From Bacteroidota bacterium (GTDB taxonomy: Bacteria > Bacteroidota > Bacteroidia > UKL13-3): a stretch of 32,216 nt of DNA. Position numbers and translations under genes: made by a program. Of this stretch, positions 1 to 7,517 are shown piece by piece (positions within the stretch are counted from its first letter, which is position 1; every line of letters starts with the position of its first letter). The stretch is taken from contig CANLLM010000023.1 of the NCBI GenBank assembly GCA_947491825.1, forward strand, positions 1-32,216. The letters run 5' to 3'. Below the pieces are notes generated by a model. That model was given only the letters and a program-made list of their open reading frames with translations. It was not told the DNA's origin and made no database searches.

Positions 1-714
1 TGTATAGTGTTGTAATTCGTTATTGTACCAACTAGTTCCATTTGGTAGCTGAGTTTGATGAAACCAATTTAAACTATTAACAGCTCCATTTCCATCAAAT
101 TCATCACTCCAAACCAAATTATTAAATGTAGAAATTGCTCCAGAGTATAAAAAATCATCAATGTAGGCCAGCACATTTGAGGTATTATTTTCTCCATTTA
201 ATTGAATTAAAACCCGGCTAAAATCCAATCTGTTTAGTGGATTTGGTGAGTTGGGATTGAAATTTATAAAAGTATCTGTAGCAAAATTAAATGTTATTGT
301 TTGCCATTGGTTCAGAAGTATGGGCTTAATAATTTCACATTGAGTTGTCCAAGGTTCAGGTATAGCACCATTTTGAAGTTTTAATGAAATTTGATTGTTT
401 TGGTTTCCTGTAATTCCATTTGAAGGCACATATACTTTTAGAGAAAACACACTACTTGTCAATAAATTAAAATTAAAACCAGCATCAAATCTCACATTAG
501 CGTAAAGTCCACCAACATCTGAATATTTTAAAACTTTTGCAGAGGTATTACTTCCAATCGGATAAGGATTGTTGAAAGTAGTATCTATAATACAATCATC
601 ACCAAACCAAGAAGGGATACTGCTGGTTCCTTCAAAATTGTCCTGTGAAATCTGGGTTTGAGAAAATAATGTGCCATAAAAAAATAAAAATAAAAGTGAA
701 ATAATTGTGCGCAT
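1..714 (-). CDS. Secreted GH16-family glycosidase (partial, C-terminal part missing)
   Basis: Reading the minus strand from an ATG at 714 gives 238 uninterrupted codons to the window edge. Residues 1-19 form a signal peptide (MRTIISLLFLFFYGTLFS, then QTQ). Residues about 20-190 look like a carbohydrate-binding-type jelly roll (DNFEGTS, WFGDD, and IDDFLYSG at its end). From about residue 197 the start of a GH16 laminarinase/beta-glucanase domain is recognisable: LVWSDEFDGNG, then NWFHQTQLPNGTSWYNNE and LQHYT. GH16 enzymes cleave beta-1,3/1,4-glucans or galactans. The catalytic ExDxxE motif would lie beyond the edge and cannot be seen, so activity and exact substrate are open. A T9SS sorting domain at the missing C-terminus is likely for this kind of protein but is not visible. 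No clear -7/-33 promoter was found upstream. Confidence 0.85.
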   Translation of the reverse strand, partial: MRTIISLLFLFFYGTLFSQTQISQDNFEGTSSIPSWFGDDCIIDTTFNNPYPIGSNTSAKVLKYSDVGGLYANVRFDAGFNFNLLTSSVFSLKVYVPSNGITGNQNNQISLKLQNGAIPEPWTTQCEIIKPILLNQWQTITFNFATDTFINFNPNSPNPLNRLDFSRVLIQLNGENNTSNVLAYIDDFLYSGAISTFNNLVWSDEFDGNGAVNSLNWFHQTQLPNGTSWYNNELQHYT

Positions 715-952
715 GTTATCTTTCTTTAATTTGTTGTATTACTTGTTTCTTGATTTTTAGTCAACCTATTTTAGTACGAGAGGGGTGCAAACATTTCAGG
801 TAACTTACTTATATGTGCCACTAATTTATTGACGAGGTGCAAAATATTGCCTTCTAAGGGATATGATGTGACCTAATTGATCATTTTTGTGGGGCACAAT
901 ATTTTTAGTCATCTAATTTTAATTTGTTTAATGGACTGGTTATTTTACCTAA
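715..952. other. Intergenic, no gene seen
   Basis: AT-rich stretch upstream of the GH16-type gene. I see no convincing reading frame, hairpin terminator or RNA gene here. It presumably holds the minus-strand promoter of the glycosidase gene, but no good TAnnTTTG box is present in that orientation. Confidence 0.5.
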
Positions 953-982
953 TTGTTCGCTACTAACATGCGTGTAAATTTG
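953..982 (+). promoter_or_regulatory. Predicted Bacteroidota-type promoter with no gene directly downstream
   Basis: TTG at 953-955, a 19-base spacer, and TAAATTTG at 975-982 match the Bacteroidota housekeeping consensus TTG-N17-23-TAnnTTTG. No protein gene follows on this strand. A transcript starting near 989 would run to the terminator at 1335-1366, about 370 bases. Confidence 0.45.
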
Positions 983-1190
983 AGTTGTTTTTGAGTCTGG
1001 TTTGGGTTCAATCTTATTAAATAGTTCACTTCACTAAATAAAGCTTTTAATATGGGAAATGCAAGTAGTTACTATTAGTCATGGCTGACCTAAAGCCTTA
1101 AATGATAGATTTCCTAGCTGGACAGCACCTCTTTCATTTGGTGTTTATTTTATCATTATAAATTATTGTTTGGAAATATAATTCGGCTTA

Positions 1191-1326
1191 AGTTTCGAAA
1201 TTTCGGAAGAAGCAGTTTCACCCGAGCACAGGTTCTCGTGACAAGCTTGCATCGCGAAAAGCTCCGCCATAAAGCCCTGAGTTCGTTAAGTGCAGAGCTT
1301 GTGATTTATGGTAAGCTCAAAAATGA
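1191..1326 (+). other. GC-rich structured island; possible small RNA or decayed element
   Basis: Positions 1211-1280 hold 38 G/C in 70 bases (54 %), in clearly AT-rich flanks. Several local hairpins can be drawn: CGAG-N8-CTCG near 1223-1238, AGCTT/AAGCT near 1244-1263, and GAGCTT-N12-AAGCTC near 1304-1327. A 60-codon reading frame crosses it (1166-1348), but it needs a TTG start, has no family resemblance and ends inside the terminator stem, so I do not call it a gene. A faint resemblance to sequence I remember just upstream of GIY-YIG nuclease genes in other Bacteroidota is unverified. Confidence 0.3.
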
Positions 1327-1334
1327 ACTACAAA

Positions 1335-1366
1335 AAAAATCCCGCTAGTGAACTAACGGGATTTTT
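1335..1366. terminator. Bidirectional rho-independent terminator
   Basis: Stem AAAAATCCCG (1335-1344) pairs with CGGGATTTTT (1357-1366), with TAG/CTA pairs extending it inward. A/T tracts on both sides let it work in both directions. It lies 20 bases past the cyclophilin stop on the minus strand and would also end the predicted plus-strand transcript from 953-982. Confidence 0.85.
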
Positions 1367-1386
1367 GATGAAAAATGAAGTGCGTT

Positions 1387-1998
1387 TTATTTTGATCTTA
1401 ACTCTTCGAATACTTTTGCAGCATTAAACTTTTTTGCTTTTTTACCTTTGCGTATCATTTTAACTTTTACCAGGTAGTCGCCTTGTTGCACAGCATCTAC
1501 CACATCTTGCCCTGATACCACAAAACCAAATATGGTATGGCGGTTATCTAACCAGGGTGTAGCTACGTGGGTTATAAAAAACTGACTTCCGTTTGTTCCA
1601 GCACCTGCATTGGCCATTGCTAAAATGCCTGGTCCTGTAAATTGGTATTGTGGAATAAACTCATCTTTAAAACTGTAACCTGGTCCGCCTTGTCCGTTAC
1701 CTAATGGATCACCACCTTGTATCATAAATTTGGCAATTACACGGTGAAACTTTAAGCTATCAAAGTAATGAACGCCTTCTGCTTTAGCGGTATTTTTAAT
1801 TTTACCTTCTGCAAGGCCTACAAAGTTGGCAACAGTCATAGGTACACTATCCATGGCCAAACGCAATAAAATGGTACCACGTGTGGTTTGCATTTCGGCA
1901 TACAATCCGTCTGTTAATTTTGGTTTCTTTGGTTTTTGTGCTTCGGCTACGCTTACTGCAGTAACCAAAAATAAAAGGGCAATTAATAGTTTTTTCAT
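1387..1998 (-). CDS. Secreted cyclophilin-type peptidyl-prolyl cis-trans isomerase
   Basis: The 203-residue protein catalyses cis-trans isomerisation of prolyl bonds and so helps exported proteins fold. Residues 1-20 are a signal peptide ending at AEA|Q, placing it in the periplasm or envelope. The cyclophilin core follows: the signature FHRVI at 84-88 with catalytic Arg86, FMIQGGDP at 91-98, GILAMANAG at 124-132, the GTNGSQFFIT strand at 134-143, and TPWLDNRHTIFG at 147-158 with the Trp that contacts cyclosporin in sensitive cyclophilins. Length is normal for a single-domain secreted cyclophilin, and the C-terminus is rich in Lys. It lies 15 bases downstream of ychF on the same strand and is probably co-transcribed; the terminator at 1335-1366 ends the unit. 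Confidence 0.93.
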   Translation of the reverse strand: MKKLLIALLFLVTAVSVAEAQKPKKPKLTDGLYAEMQTTRGTILLRLAMDSVPMTVANFVGLAEGKIKNTAKAEGVHYFDSLKFHRVIAKFMIQGGDPLGNGQGGPGYSFKDEFIPQYQFTGPGILAMANAGAGTNGSQFFITHVATPWLDNRHTIFGFVVSGQDVVDAVQQGDYLVKVKMIRKGKKAKKFNAAKVFEELRSK

Positions 1999-2013
1999 AA
2001 ATAAATAGTGTTA

Positions 2014-3111
2014 TTAAACATTAAATCTAAAGTGCATTACATCACCATCTGCTACGGTGTATTCTTTTCCTTCCACACGCATTTTACCAGCTTCTTTAAC
2101 CGCTGCTTCTGATTTGTAAGAAATAAAATCGTTGTATGCAATTACCTCTGCTCTAATAAAACCTTTTTCGAAATCGGTGTGTATAACACCTGCTGCTTGT
2201 GGTGCTTTAAATCCTCTAGTAATGGTCCATGCCCTTACTTCTTGAACGCCTGCAGTAAAGTAAGTAATTAAATTAAGTAATTTGTAGGCTTCTTTAATCA
2301 ACTTGGTTACGCCAGATTCTGTTAAACCCATATCGGCTAAAAAGGCTTGTCGGTCTTCAAAACTTTCCAATCCCGCAATGTCAGATTCTATGGCAGCGCT
2401 GATCATAATCATACCTGCACCTTCTTTGGCAGCAGCTTCTTTTACCAGATCAACATATTTATTCCCATTTACTACCGATGCTTCATCAACGTTACAAACG
2501 TATAATACAGGCTTTGCCGTTAATAAATAAATATCTTCTACAAACTTCGCTTCATCTTCGGTAACAGCGCAATTACGAGCTGATTGTCCAGACTCTAAAT
2601 GGTTTTTATATTTTAATAAAGCGGCTTCTGCTTTCGCAGCATCTTTATCGCCTGTTTTAGCAGCACGACTAATGCGTTGTAATTTTTTATCAATACTATC
2701 TAAATCTTTTAACTGTAATTCTGTATCAATAATTTCTTTATCGCGTATCGGGTTTACACTGCCATCAACGTGAATAATGTTATCGTTATCAAAACAACGT
2801 AACACATGTAAAACAGCATCTGTTTCGCGAATATTGGCCAAAAACATATTACCTAAGCCTTCGCCTTTACTGGCACCTTTAACCAATCCAGCAATGTCAA
2901 CAATTTCTATGGTGGTAGGAACAATACGTTGTGGGTTAATCAGTTTCGCTAACTCATTCATGCGCTCATCCGGCACGGTAATGGTTCCAACGTTGGGCTC
3001 TATGGTACAAAATGGAAAGTTAGCCGCTTGTGCTTTAGCGTTACTTAAACAGTTAAACAGGGTTGATTTACCTACATTGGGTAATCCTACAATTCCACAC
3101 TTTAATGCCAT
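2014..3111 (-). CDS. ychF: Redox-regulated ribosome-binding ATPase YchF
   Basis: The 365-residue protein is an Obg/TRAFAC-class P-loop NTPase with the family's usual length. G1/Walker A is GLPNVGKST at 9-17, and the switch region reads DIAGLVKGASKGEGLGN. The G4 position is NVDE instead of NKxD, the substitution known to give YchF/OLA1 proteins ATP rather than GTP preference. A coiled-coil-like Lys/Asp/Ala-rich insertion follows the G domain, and a C-terminal TGS domain (from about LITYFTAGVQEVRAW, ending DGDVMHFRFNV) mediates ribosome contact. It acts in the cytoplasm on translation and oxidative-stress responses. It sits 53 bases downstream of glmM with no promoter-like box between, so an operon is likely. 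Confidence 0.96.
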   Translation of the reverse strand: MALKCGIVGLPNVGKSTLFNCLSNAKAQAANFPFCTIEPNVGTITVPDERMNELAKLINPQRIVPTTIEIVDIAGLVKGASKGEGLGNMFLANIRETDAVLHVLRCFDNDNIIHVDGSVNPIRDKEIIDTELQLKDLDSIDKKLQRISRAAKTGDKDAAKAEAALLKYKNHLESGQSARNCAVTEDEAKFVEDIYLLTAKPVLYVCNVDEASVVNGNKYVDLVKEAAAKEGAGMIMISAAIESDIAGLESFEDRQAFLADMGLTESGVTKLIKEAYKLLNLITYFTAGVQEVRAWTITRGFKAPQAAGVIHTDFEKGFIRAEVIAYNDFISYKSEAAVKEAGKMRVEGKEYTVADGDVMHFRFNV

Positions 3112-3164
3112 GCTATTTTAGTTTATCATACGTGGTTGCTACACCACATTTTTATTAATTAACT

Positions 3165-4577
3165 TTATTTAATAAATTGTTTCATATCCATAATTAGCTT
3201 TTCGGCTAAGTGGTTAGCGGTAGCTTCACTTTTGCTTTCGGCATAAATTCTAATAATAGGTTCGGTGTTTGATTTGCGCAAATGAACCCATTCCGTATCA
3301 AACGCTATTTTTACCCCATCAACGGTATTAATAGGTTGTTTGCTGTATTTATCTTGCACCTTTTGCATTAACCCATCTAAATTAATTTCAGGGGTTAATT
3401 CTATTTTCTTTTTGGCAATAAAGTAATCAGGGTAACTATTGCGCAATATGCTACATAGTTTATTTGATTTTGCCAAATGAGTTAAAAACAATGCTATTCC
3501 TACCAGTGCATCACGACCATAATGGCTCTCCGGATATATAATGCCACCATTGCCTTCGCCACCAATTACAGCTTGTGTATCCTTCATCATTTGAACCACA
3601 TTAACCTCGCCAACGGCACTTGCACTGTAGCTGCCTTTGTATTTTTCGGTTACATCTAATAAGGCACGAGTTGATGATAGGTTAGAAACACTGTTGCGTT
3701 TATGGCCTAATCTTTCTAAAGTTTCGTTACTTACATTTTTAAGCACATAATCTGCAACAGCAACTAATGTATACTCTTCGCCAAACATGCTGCCATCTTC
3801 GTTTACCAGTGCCAAACGATCCACATCTGGATCAACCACAATACCTAAATCGGCCTTTGAACGAACCACTTGGTTAGATATTTCATGTAAGTTTTCGGGC
3901 AATGGCTCTGGGTTATGCGGAAACTTTCCGTCAGGGGTACAGTATATTTCTACAATATCATTAACACCCAATGCCTTTAACAACATAGGCACTGCAATGC
4001 CTCCTGTAGAGTTTACGGCATCAACAACTATTTTAAAGTTTTTGGCTTTAATAGCTTCCACATCAACCAACTCTAATGCAAGAATTTTATCAATATGTTT
4101 TTTAATGGTGTTGCGTCTTTCTGTTACGATACCTATTTTATCAACTGGAGCAAAATCAAATTCAGCCTTATCGCCCAAAGCAAGCACTTGTTTACCTACT
4201 TCATCACTAATAAATTCTCCTTTTTCGTTTAACAACTTAAGGGCATTCCATTGTTTAGGGTTATGACTGGCTGTTAAAATAATACCGCCATCGGCATGTT
4301 CTTCAGTAACCATTAACTCAACGGTTGGCGTGGTGCTTAATCCAAGGTCAATTACATCAATGCCTAAGCCAATTAAGGTTCCAGTAACCAAACGGTTTAC
4401 CATATCGCCACTAATACGGGCGTCTCTGCCTACCACAATGCGGCAAGTTTCTTTATCTTTTTTAATAATGCTACCAAAGGCTGCAGTGTATTTTACCACA
4501 TCAATAGGGGTAAGGGCATCGCCCGCTTTACCGCCAATTGTACCTCTAATGCCTGAAATTGATTTAATTAAAGTCAC
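3165..4577 (-). CDS. glmM: Phosphoglucosamine mutase-type phosphohexomutase
   Basis: It interconverts glucosamine-6-phosphate and glucosamine-1-phosphate for UDP-GlcNAc, and hence peptidoglycan and LPS synthesis. I chose the GTG at 4577 as start, giving 470 residues beginning VTLIKSISGIRGT, which is where Bacteroidota homologues normally begin (MTLIKSISGIRGT). The frame stays open to a TTG at 4631, but a promoter lies in that extension. Domains follow the alpha-D-phosphohexomutase plan: active-site phosphoserine Ser104 in TASHNP (102-107), the metal loop DPDVDRLA, the sugar loop GGEGNGGIIYPE, and the phosphate loop RKSNTEPIIR near the end. The sugar and phosphate loops (GEGNGG, SNTEP) differ from classical GlmM (GEQSGH, SGTEP), so phosphomannomutase or phosphoglucomutase activity cannot be excluded. 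First gene of the glmM-ychF-cyclophilin unit. Confidence 0.88.
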   Translation of the reverse strand: MTLIKSISGIRGTIGGKAGDALTPIDVVKYTAAFGSIIKKDKETCRIVVGRDARISGDMVNRLVTGTLIGLGIDVIDLGLSTTPTVELMVTEEHADGGIILTASHNPKQWNALKLLNEKGEFISDEVGKQVLALGDKAEFDFAPVDKIGIVTERRNTIKKHIDKILALELVDVEAIKAKNFKIVVDAVNSTGGIAVPMLLKALGVNDIVEIYCTPDGKFPHNPEPLPENLHEISNQVVRSKADLGIVVDPDVDRLALVNEDGSMFGEEYTLVAVADYVLKNVSNETLERLGHKRNSVSNLSSTRALLDVTEKYKGSYSASAVGEVNVVQMMKDTQAVIGGEGNGGIIYPESHYGRDALVGIALFLTHLAKSNKLCSILRNSYPDYFIAKKKIELTPEINLDGLMQKVQDKYSKQPINTVDGVKIAFDTEWVHLRKSNTEPIIRIYAESKSEATANHLAEKLIMDMKQFIK

Positions 4578-4600
4578 GTTACAGTGTTTTTTAGGGACGG

Positions 4601-4631
4601 CAAAAATATCATTTGAATGTTGCTTAACCAA
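4601..4631 (-). promoter_or_regulatory. Predicted glmM promoter
   Basis: On the minus strand TTG (4631-4629), a 20-base spacer and TATTTTTG (4608-4601) match the Bacteroidota promoter consensus exactly at the -7 box. The expected transcription start is near 4594, about 17 bases before the GTG at 4577. The promoter lies inside the longer open frame, which supports the shorter GTG start. Confidence 0.6.
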
Positions 4632-4722
4632 GTTTGATTTGTAATTCGTTGATAACGTTGCTGCTTGATGTGAAATTAACTTTATTATCCTAATTAGATA
4701 ACTAAAACACCGCTAAAAATCC

Positions 4723-4743
4723 CCATACTTAATAAAGGTATGG
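4723..4743. repeat. Short inverted repeat between divergent glmM and methyltransferase genes
   Basis: CCATAC (4723-4728) and GTATGG (4738-4743) form a 6-bp stem with a 9-base loop. It has no T-tract, so it is not a terminator. It could be an operator or chance. Confidence 0.25.
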
Positions 4744-4824
4744 CTGCTGTTTAGTCCTATTTTATTAACCATTTGGAGATATGCTTTCGGTATTAGGCAT
4801 AAAAAAACTAAACTTGCCCAATCA

Positions 4825-5565
4825 ATGCAGGTTAATAAAGAATGGTTTAGCGAGTGGTTCGACTCGCCCTATTATCACATTTTATACAAAAACCGCGATG
4901 AGCGTGAAGCAGAGTTTTTTTTAAGAAACTTGGTAGATCGTTTGGCGCTCATGCGCGAGCAAAAATTGATTGATTTGGCTTGTGGCAAAGGCCGCCATAG
5001 TATTTATTTAAATAGCTTGGGGTTTGATGTGATGGGTGTTGATTTAGCCTCTCGAAGTATTGTTGCCGCAAAAGTATCTGAAAACAGCAGGTTGCATTTT
5101 GAGGTTCAAGATTTAAGACTTCTGCCATATCAAGATATGTATGATGTTGCTTTAAACTTATTTACCAGTTTTGGTTATTTTGATTGTGATGCTACCAATC
5201 AAAATGTAATGCGCCAAGTTCACCAAATACTAAAACCGAATGGCCTTTTGGTAATTGATTTTATGAATGTAGATGGTGTGTTGGATAGCTTGGTTCCCTA
5301 TGAGCAAAAGGTAGTTGATGGTATTAAATTTAGTATAACCAAAGAAGTTAAAAATGGTATTTTGCTAAAAAGAATCGACTTTAACGACAACGGAAAAACA
5401 TATAGCTTTAGTGAAGAGGTACAAGTATTAAGATTAGCTGATTTTGAACGTTTATTCGATATCGCTGGTTTTGATAAAGTAGCGGTTTATGGCAATTACA
5501 ATTTGGATGAGTTTGATGTTAAAAAAGCTGACAGATTAATTATAGTTGGACGCAAACATGATTGA
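4825..5565 (+). CDS. Class I SAM-dependent methyltransferase
   Basis: The 246-residue protein has a Rossmann-like SAM-binding fold. Motif I is LIDLACGKGRHS (48-59), followed by the acidic post-I strand GVDLA (71-75), then VQDLR with an acidic residue near the adenine, and LKPNGLLVIDFMN as motif III. The N-terminus (EWFSEWFDSPYYHILYKNRD) is typical of a conserved Bacteroidota methyltransferase group of unknown substrate; I cannot name one. No signal peptide, so it is cytoplasmic. It is the first gene of a three-gene plus-strand unit: the next start codon (5558) lies inside its last codons, giving an 8-base overlap. A weak -7-like box (TAAACTTG at 4809-4816) lies too close to the start to be convincing. 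Confidence 0.85.
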   Translation: MQVNKEWFSEWFDSPYYHILYKNRDEREAEFFLRNLVDRLALMREQKLIDLACGKGRHSIYLNSLGFDVMGVDLASRSIVAAKVSENSRLHFEVQDLRLLPYQDMYDVALNLFTSFGYFDCDATNQNVMRQVHQILKPNGLLVIDFMNVDGVLDSLVPYEQKVVDGIKFSITKEVKNGILLKRIDFNDNGKTYSFSEEVQVLRLADFERLFDIAGFDKVAVYGNYNLDEFDVKKADRLIIVGRKHD

Positions 5566-6124
5566 TATACTTAAACAAATAGATGCAGAATGGTTTTTAG
5601 CCATAAATAATGGTTGGCAAAATGCTTTTATGGACTGGCTATGCCCTTGGTTGCGCCAACCTAAAACATGGATTCCTTTGTATTTGTTGGCCCTTTGGTT
5701 TTCTTGGAAAATGTTTGGCAAGCAAGCCTTATGGATATTAGTAGGGGCGGGATTATTGGTATTGGTATCGGATCAATTTAGCGCCAATTTAATTAAAAAC
5801 ATGTTCGAACGTATTCGTCCTTGTAACGACCCGATTTTAAAAAATAAAGTCCATTTACTTACCTACTGTGGCGGAGGTTACAGTTTTATGAGTGCACATG
5901 CTACCAATCATTTTGCTGTAGCAGTTTATTTTAGCTTGTTATTTAAGTCGCGCTTACCGCGTATGTTACCATATGCATTAATATGGGCAACAAGTATTGC
6001 TTTTTCGCAAGTTTATGTTGGTGTACATTATCCTTTTGATGTAATTTGTGGCGCCATAACCGGATGTGGCTTTGGTTATTTTGCTTCGTTATTGGTTAGA
6101 AAAAAAATAGATATAAATAAATGA
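5558..6124 (+). CDS. PAP2-family membrane phosphatase
   Basis: The 188-residue integral membrane protein belongs to the PAP2/acid-phosphatase superfamily, which dephosphorylates lipid phosphates such as phosphatidic acid, phosphatidylglycerophosphate or undecaprenyl pyrophosphate. I use the ATG at 5558; the frame is open to a TTG at 5546 deeper in the upstream gene. Motif C1, K-x6-RP, is Lys80 to Arg87-Pro88. Motif C2 is degenerate, SAH (112-114) instead of PSGH. Motif C3 is SQVYVGVHYPFD (150-161), with catalytic His157 and Asp161 present but Gln151 where the classical motif has Arg. Hydrophobic segments near 40-70, 118-150 and 162-180 fit a multi-span inner-membrane protein. It overlaps the methyltransferase upstream by 8 bases and the ZIP gene downstream by 4, so translation is probably coupled. 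Substrate not determined. Confidence 0.88.
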   Translation: MIDILKQIDAEWFLAINNGWQNAFMDWLCPWLRQPKTWIPLYLLALWFSWKMFGKQALWILVGAGLLVLVSDQFSANLIKNMFERIRPCNDPILKNKVHLLTYCGGGYSFMSAHATNHFAVAVYFSLLFKSRLPRMLPYALIWATSIAFSQVYVGVHYPFDVICGAITGCGFGYFASLLVRKKIDINK

Positions 6125-6843
6125 GTTGGTGGTTTTATATTTTGTTAATTGTATTTCCTTTAGCTGGAGGGATTATTGCTTATTTTGCTAATCTTAGGAA
6201 TAAACTAAACATCAAAGTGGTTCTTGCTTTCGCAGGTGCTTATTTGCTTTCTGTGGTGTTGTTTCATTTAATACCCCACATTTATGCTGAAGCAAATGTG
6301 CTTTCGGGAATATTGTTGTTGGCGGGTTTTTTCTTTCAGGTGTTTTTAGAGAAGTTTTCGCGTGGGGTTGAGCACGGGCATTTGCATTTGCACCAGCATG
6401 GCAAACCCAATAAAATAATACCTTACGAAATTCTTATAAGTTTAAGTTTACATAGTTTTATGGAAGGCATGCCATTGGGCAGTGGTTTGTTGGAAAACAG
6501 CAAGAGCGAATTGTCTTTTTTGTTTGGAATTGTTAGTCATGAAATGCCCGCAGCATTTGCCATGGTTAGTATTTTAAAAGCAAGCCATGTTAAGACTATA
6601 CTTTTGCAGTGGTTTATTGTAATTTATGCCAGTATGAGTGCGATGGGCGCAGGCATTAGTTCATTACTTAAAAATAGTGTAGATCCGCATATGTTTGAGT
6701 ATTTAATGGCATTTGTAGTAGGTACATTTTTACACATTGCTACTACCATTTTATTCGAAAATAGTGAAGAACACCGTTTTAGTCGCAACAAAGTATTAGC
6801 CATTATTGGTGGTGTTTGCTTGGCTGCTTTGGTAAGTCTTTAA
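6121..6843 (+). CDS. ZIP-family divalent metal transporter
   Basis: The 240-residue inner-membrane protein would import divalent cations, typically zinc, iron or manganese. It has about seven to eight hydrophobic segments. Metal-site helices carry HSFMEG (111-116), matching the HxxxEG signature of ZIP helix IV, and HEMPAA (140-145), matching the HExP signature of helix V. A His-rich cytoplasmic loop, EHGHLHLHQHG at 84-94, lies between early helices and is the usual position for a metal-sensing loop. The start ATG overlaps the PAP2 stop codon (ATGA), indicating translational coupling. The strong terminator at 6879-6908 follows. Why it is coupled to a methyltransferase and a phosphatase is not evident. 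The metal is not predictable from sequence alone. Confidence 0.85.
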   Translation: MSWWFYILLIVFPLAGGIIAYFANLRNKLNIKVVLAFAGAYLLSVVLFHLIPHIYAEANVLSGILLLAGFFFQVFLEKFSRGVEHGHLHLHQHGKPNKIIPYEILISLSLHSFMEGMPLGSGLLENSKSELSFLFGIVSHEMPAAFAMVSILKASHVKTILLQWFIVIYASMSAMGAGISSLLKNSVDPHMFEYLMAFVVGTFLHIATTILFENSEEHRFSRNKVLAIIGGVCLAALVSL

Positions 6844-6878
6844 ACTTATCTTATTTTCTTTATTAACATTGATTAAAT

Positions 6879-6908
6879 AAAAAACGCAACCTTTGGGTTG
6901 CGTTTTTT
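6879..6908. terminator. Bidirectional terminator between convergent genes
   Basis: CGCAACC (6885-6891), loop TTTG, GGTTGCG (6896-6902), flanked by six A on the left and six T on the right. It serves both the ZIP operon (plus) and the YceI-end of the cytochrome cluster (minus). Confidence 0.92.
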
Positions 6909-6924
6909 GTATTTGATATTGGTA

Positions 6925-7470
6925 TTATTTTCTCGGTATTAAGGTAGTGTCCACATGCACATCAATTACCTCAGCAATTTTTGCCATAATCAATTTGGGG
7001 ATATCAATTTTATGATCGGCTACTTTTACTTTAAAATCACAAATCAATTGTATGGTTTGTTCTTTGACCACAACCTTACCGTTAAAGGTTCTTAGTTGTT
7101 CAACCCCATGTATATTAAGTTTGCCTGTAACGGTAACATCATAGCTGCCATCTTTTGTGTAATCAATGATTTCGTTTATTTTTCCAGAGAAAATACTATT
7201 GATGTATTTTTCACTTTCCATATATTTCTCATTAAAATGCTCTTCCATAAGTTTGTTAGGGAAGTTAAATGAGGTGTTTTGAACTTTAAAAACCACTTCA
7301 TTGTTTTTGGTATTCAGCAACACCACAGTACTATTACTTTTTGCATCAATATCCTCCACTGGGGTTTTACTAAAAAAACTAATTTTCCCGCTTGCTGTGT
7401 GATATACCTGTGCTGATGCGCTGATGCTTAATCCAATTAAAGCAACCAACATGATGATTGTGTTTTTCAT
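6925..7470 (-). CDS. YceI-family periplasmic protein
   Basis: The 181-residue protein has a signal peptide (MKNTIIMLVALIGLSISASA, then QVYH) and then a YceI-like lipocalin fold: GKISFFSKTPVEDIDAKS near the start, FNFPNKLMEEHFNEKYMES in the middle, and a YDVTVTGKLNIHGVEQ strand followed by KVKVADHKIDIP. YceI proteins studied elsewhere bind long polyisoprenoid chains such as quinones in the periplasm. It is the last gene of the cytochrome cluster, 47 bases after the DUF5777-type barrel gene, and the terminator at 6879-6908 ends the unit. The neighbourhood makes a quinone-related role plausible, but that is inference. Confidence 0.85.
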   Translation of the reverse strand: MKNTIIMLVALIGLSISASAQVYHTASGKISFFSKTPVEDIDAKSNSTVVLLNTKNNEVVFKVQNTSFNFPNKLMEEHFNEKYMESEKYINSIFSGKINEIIDYTKDGSYDVTVTGKLNIHGVEQLRTFNGKVVVKEQTIQLICDFKVKVADHKIDIPKLIMAKIAEVIDVHVDTTLIPRK

Positions 7471-7517
7471 TTTTTATTTTTATTGATGTATATGAACATG
7501 GTATCGATTTATCTTCC

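Noticed and set aside
1166-1348. 60-codon plus-strand frame upstream of the terminator
   Set aside because: It starts with TTG without a good ribosome site, has no recognisable family, and its stop lies inside the terminator stem. Treated as non-coding or remnant sequence.
3787-4266. Long plus-strand open frame inside glmM
   Set aside because: Shadow of the glmM coding sequence; low-complexity Ser/Thr-rich translation and no start signal.
4578-4631. N-terminal extension of glmM from a TTG at 4631
   Set aside because: A consensus promoter lies inside it and family members start at the GTG equivalent.
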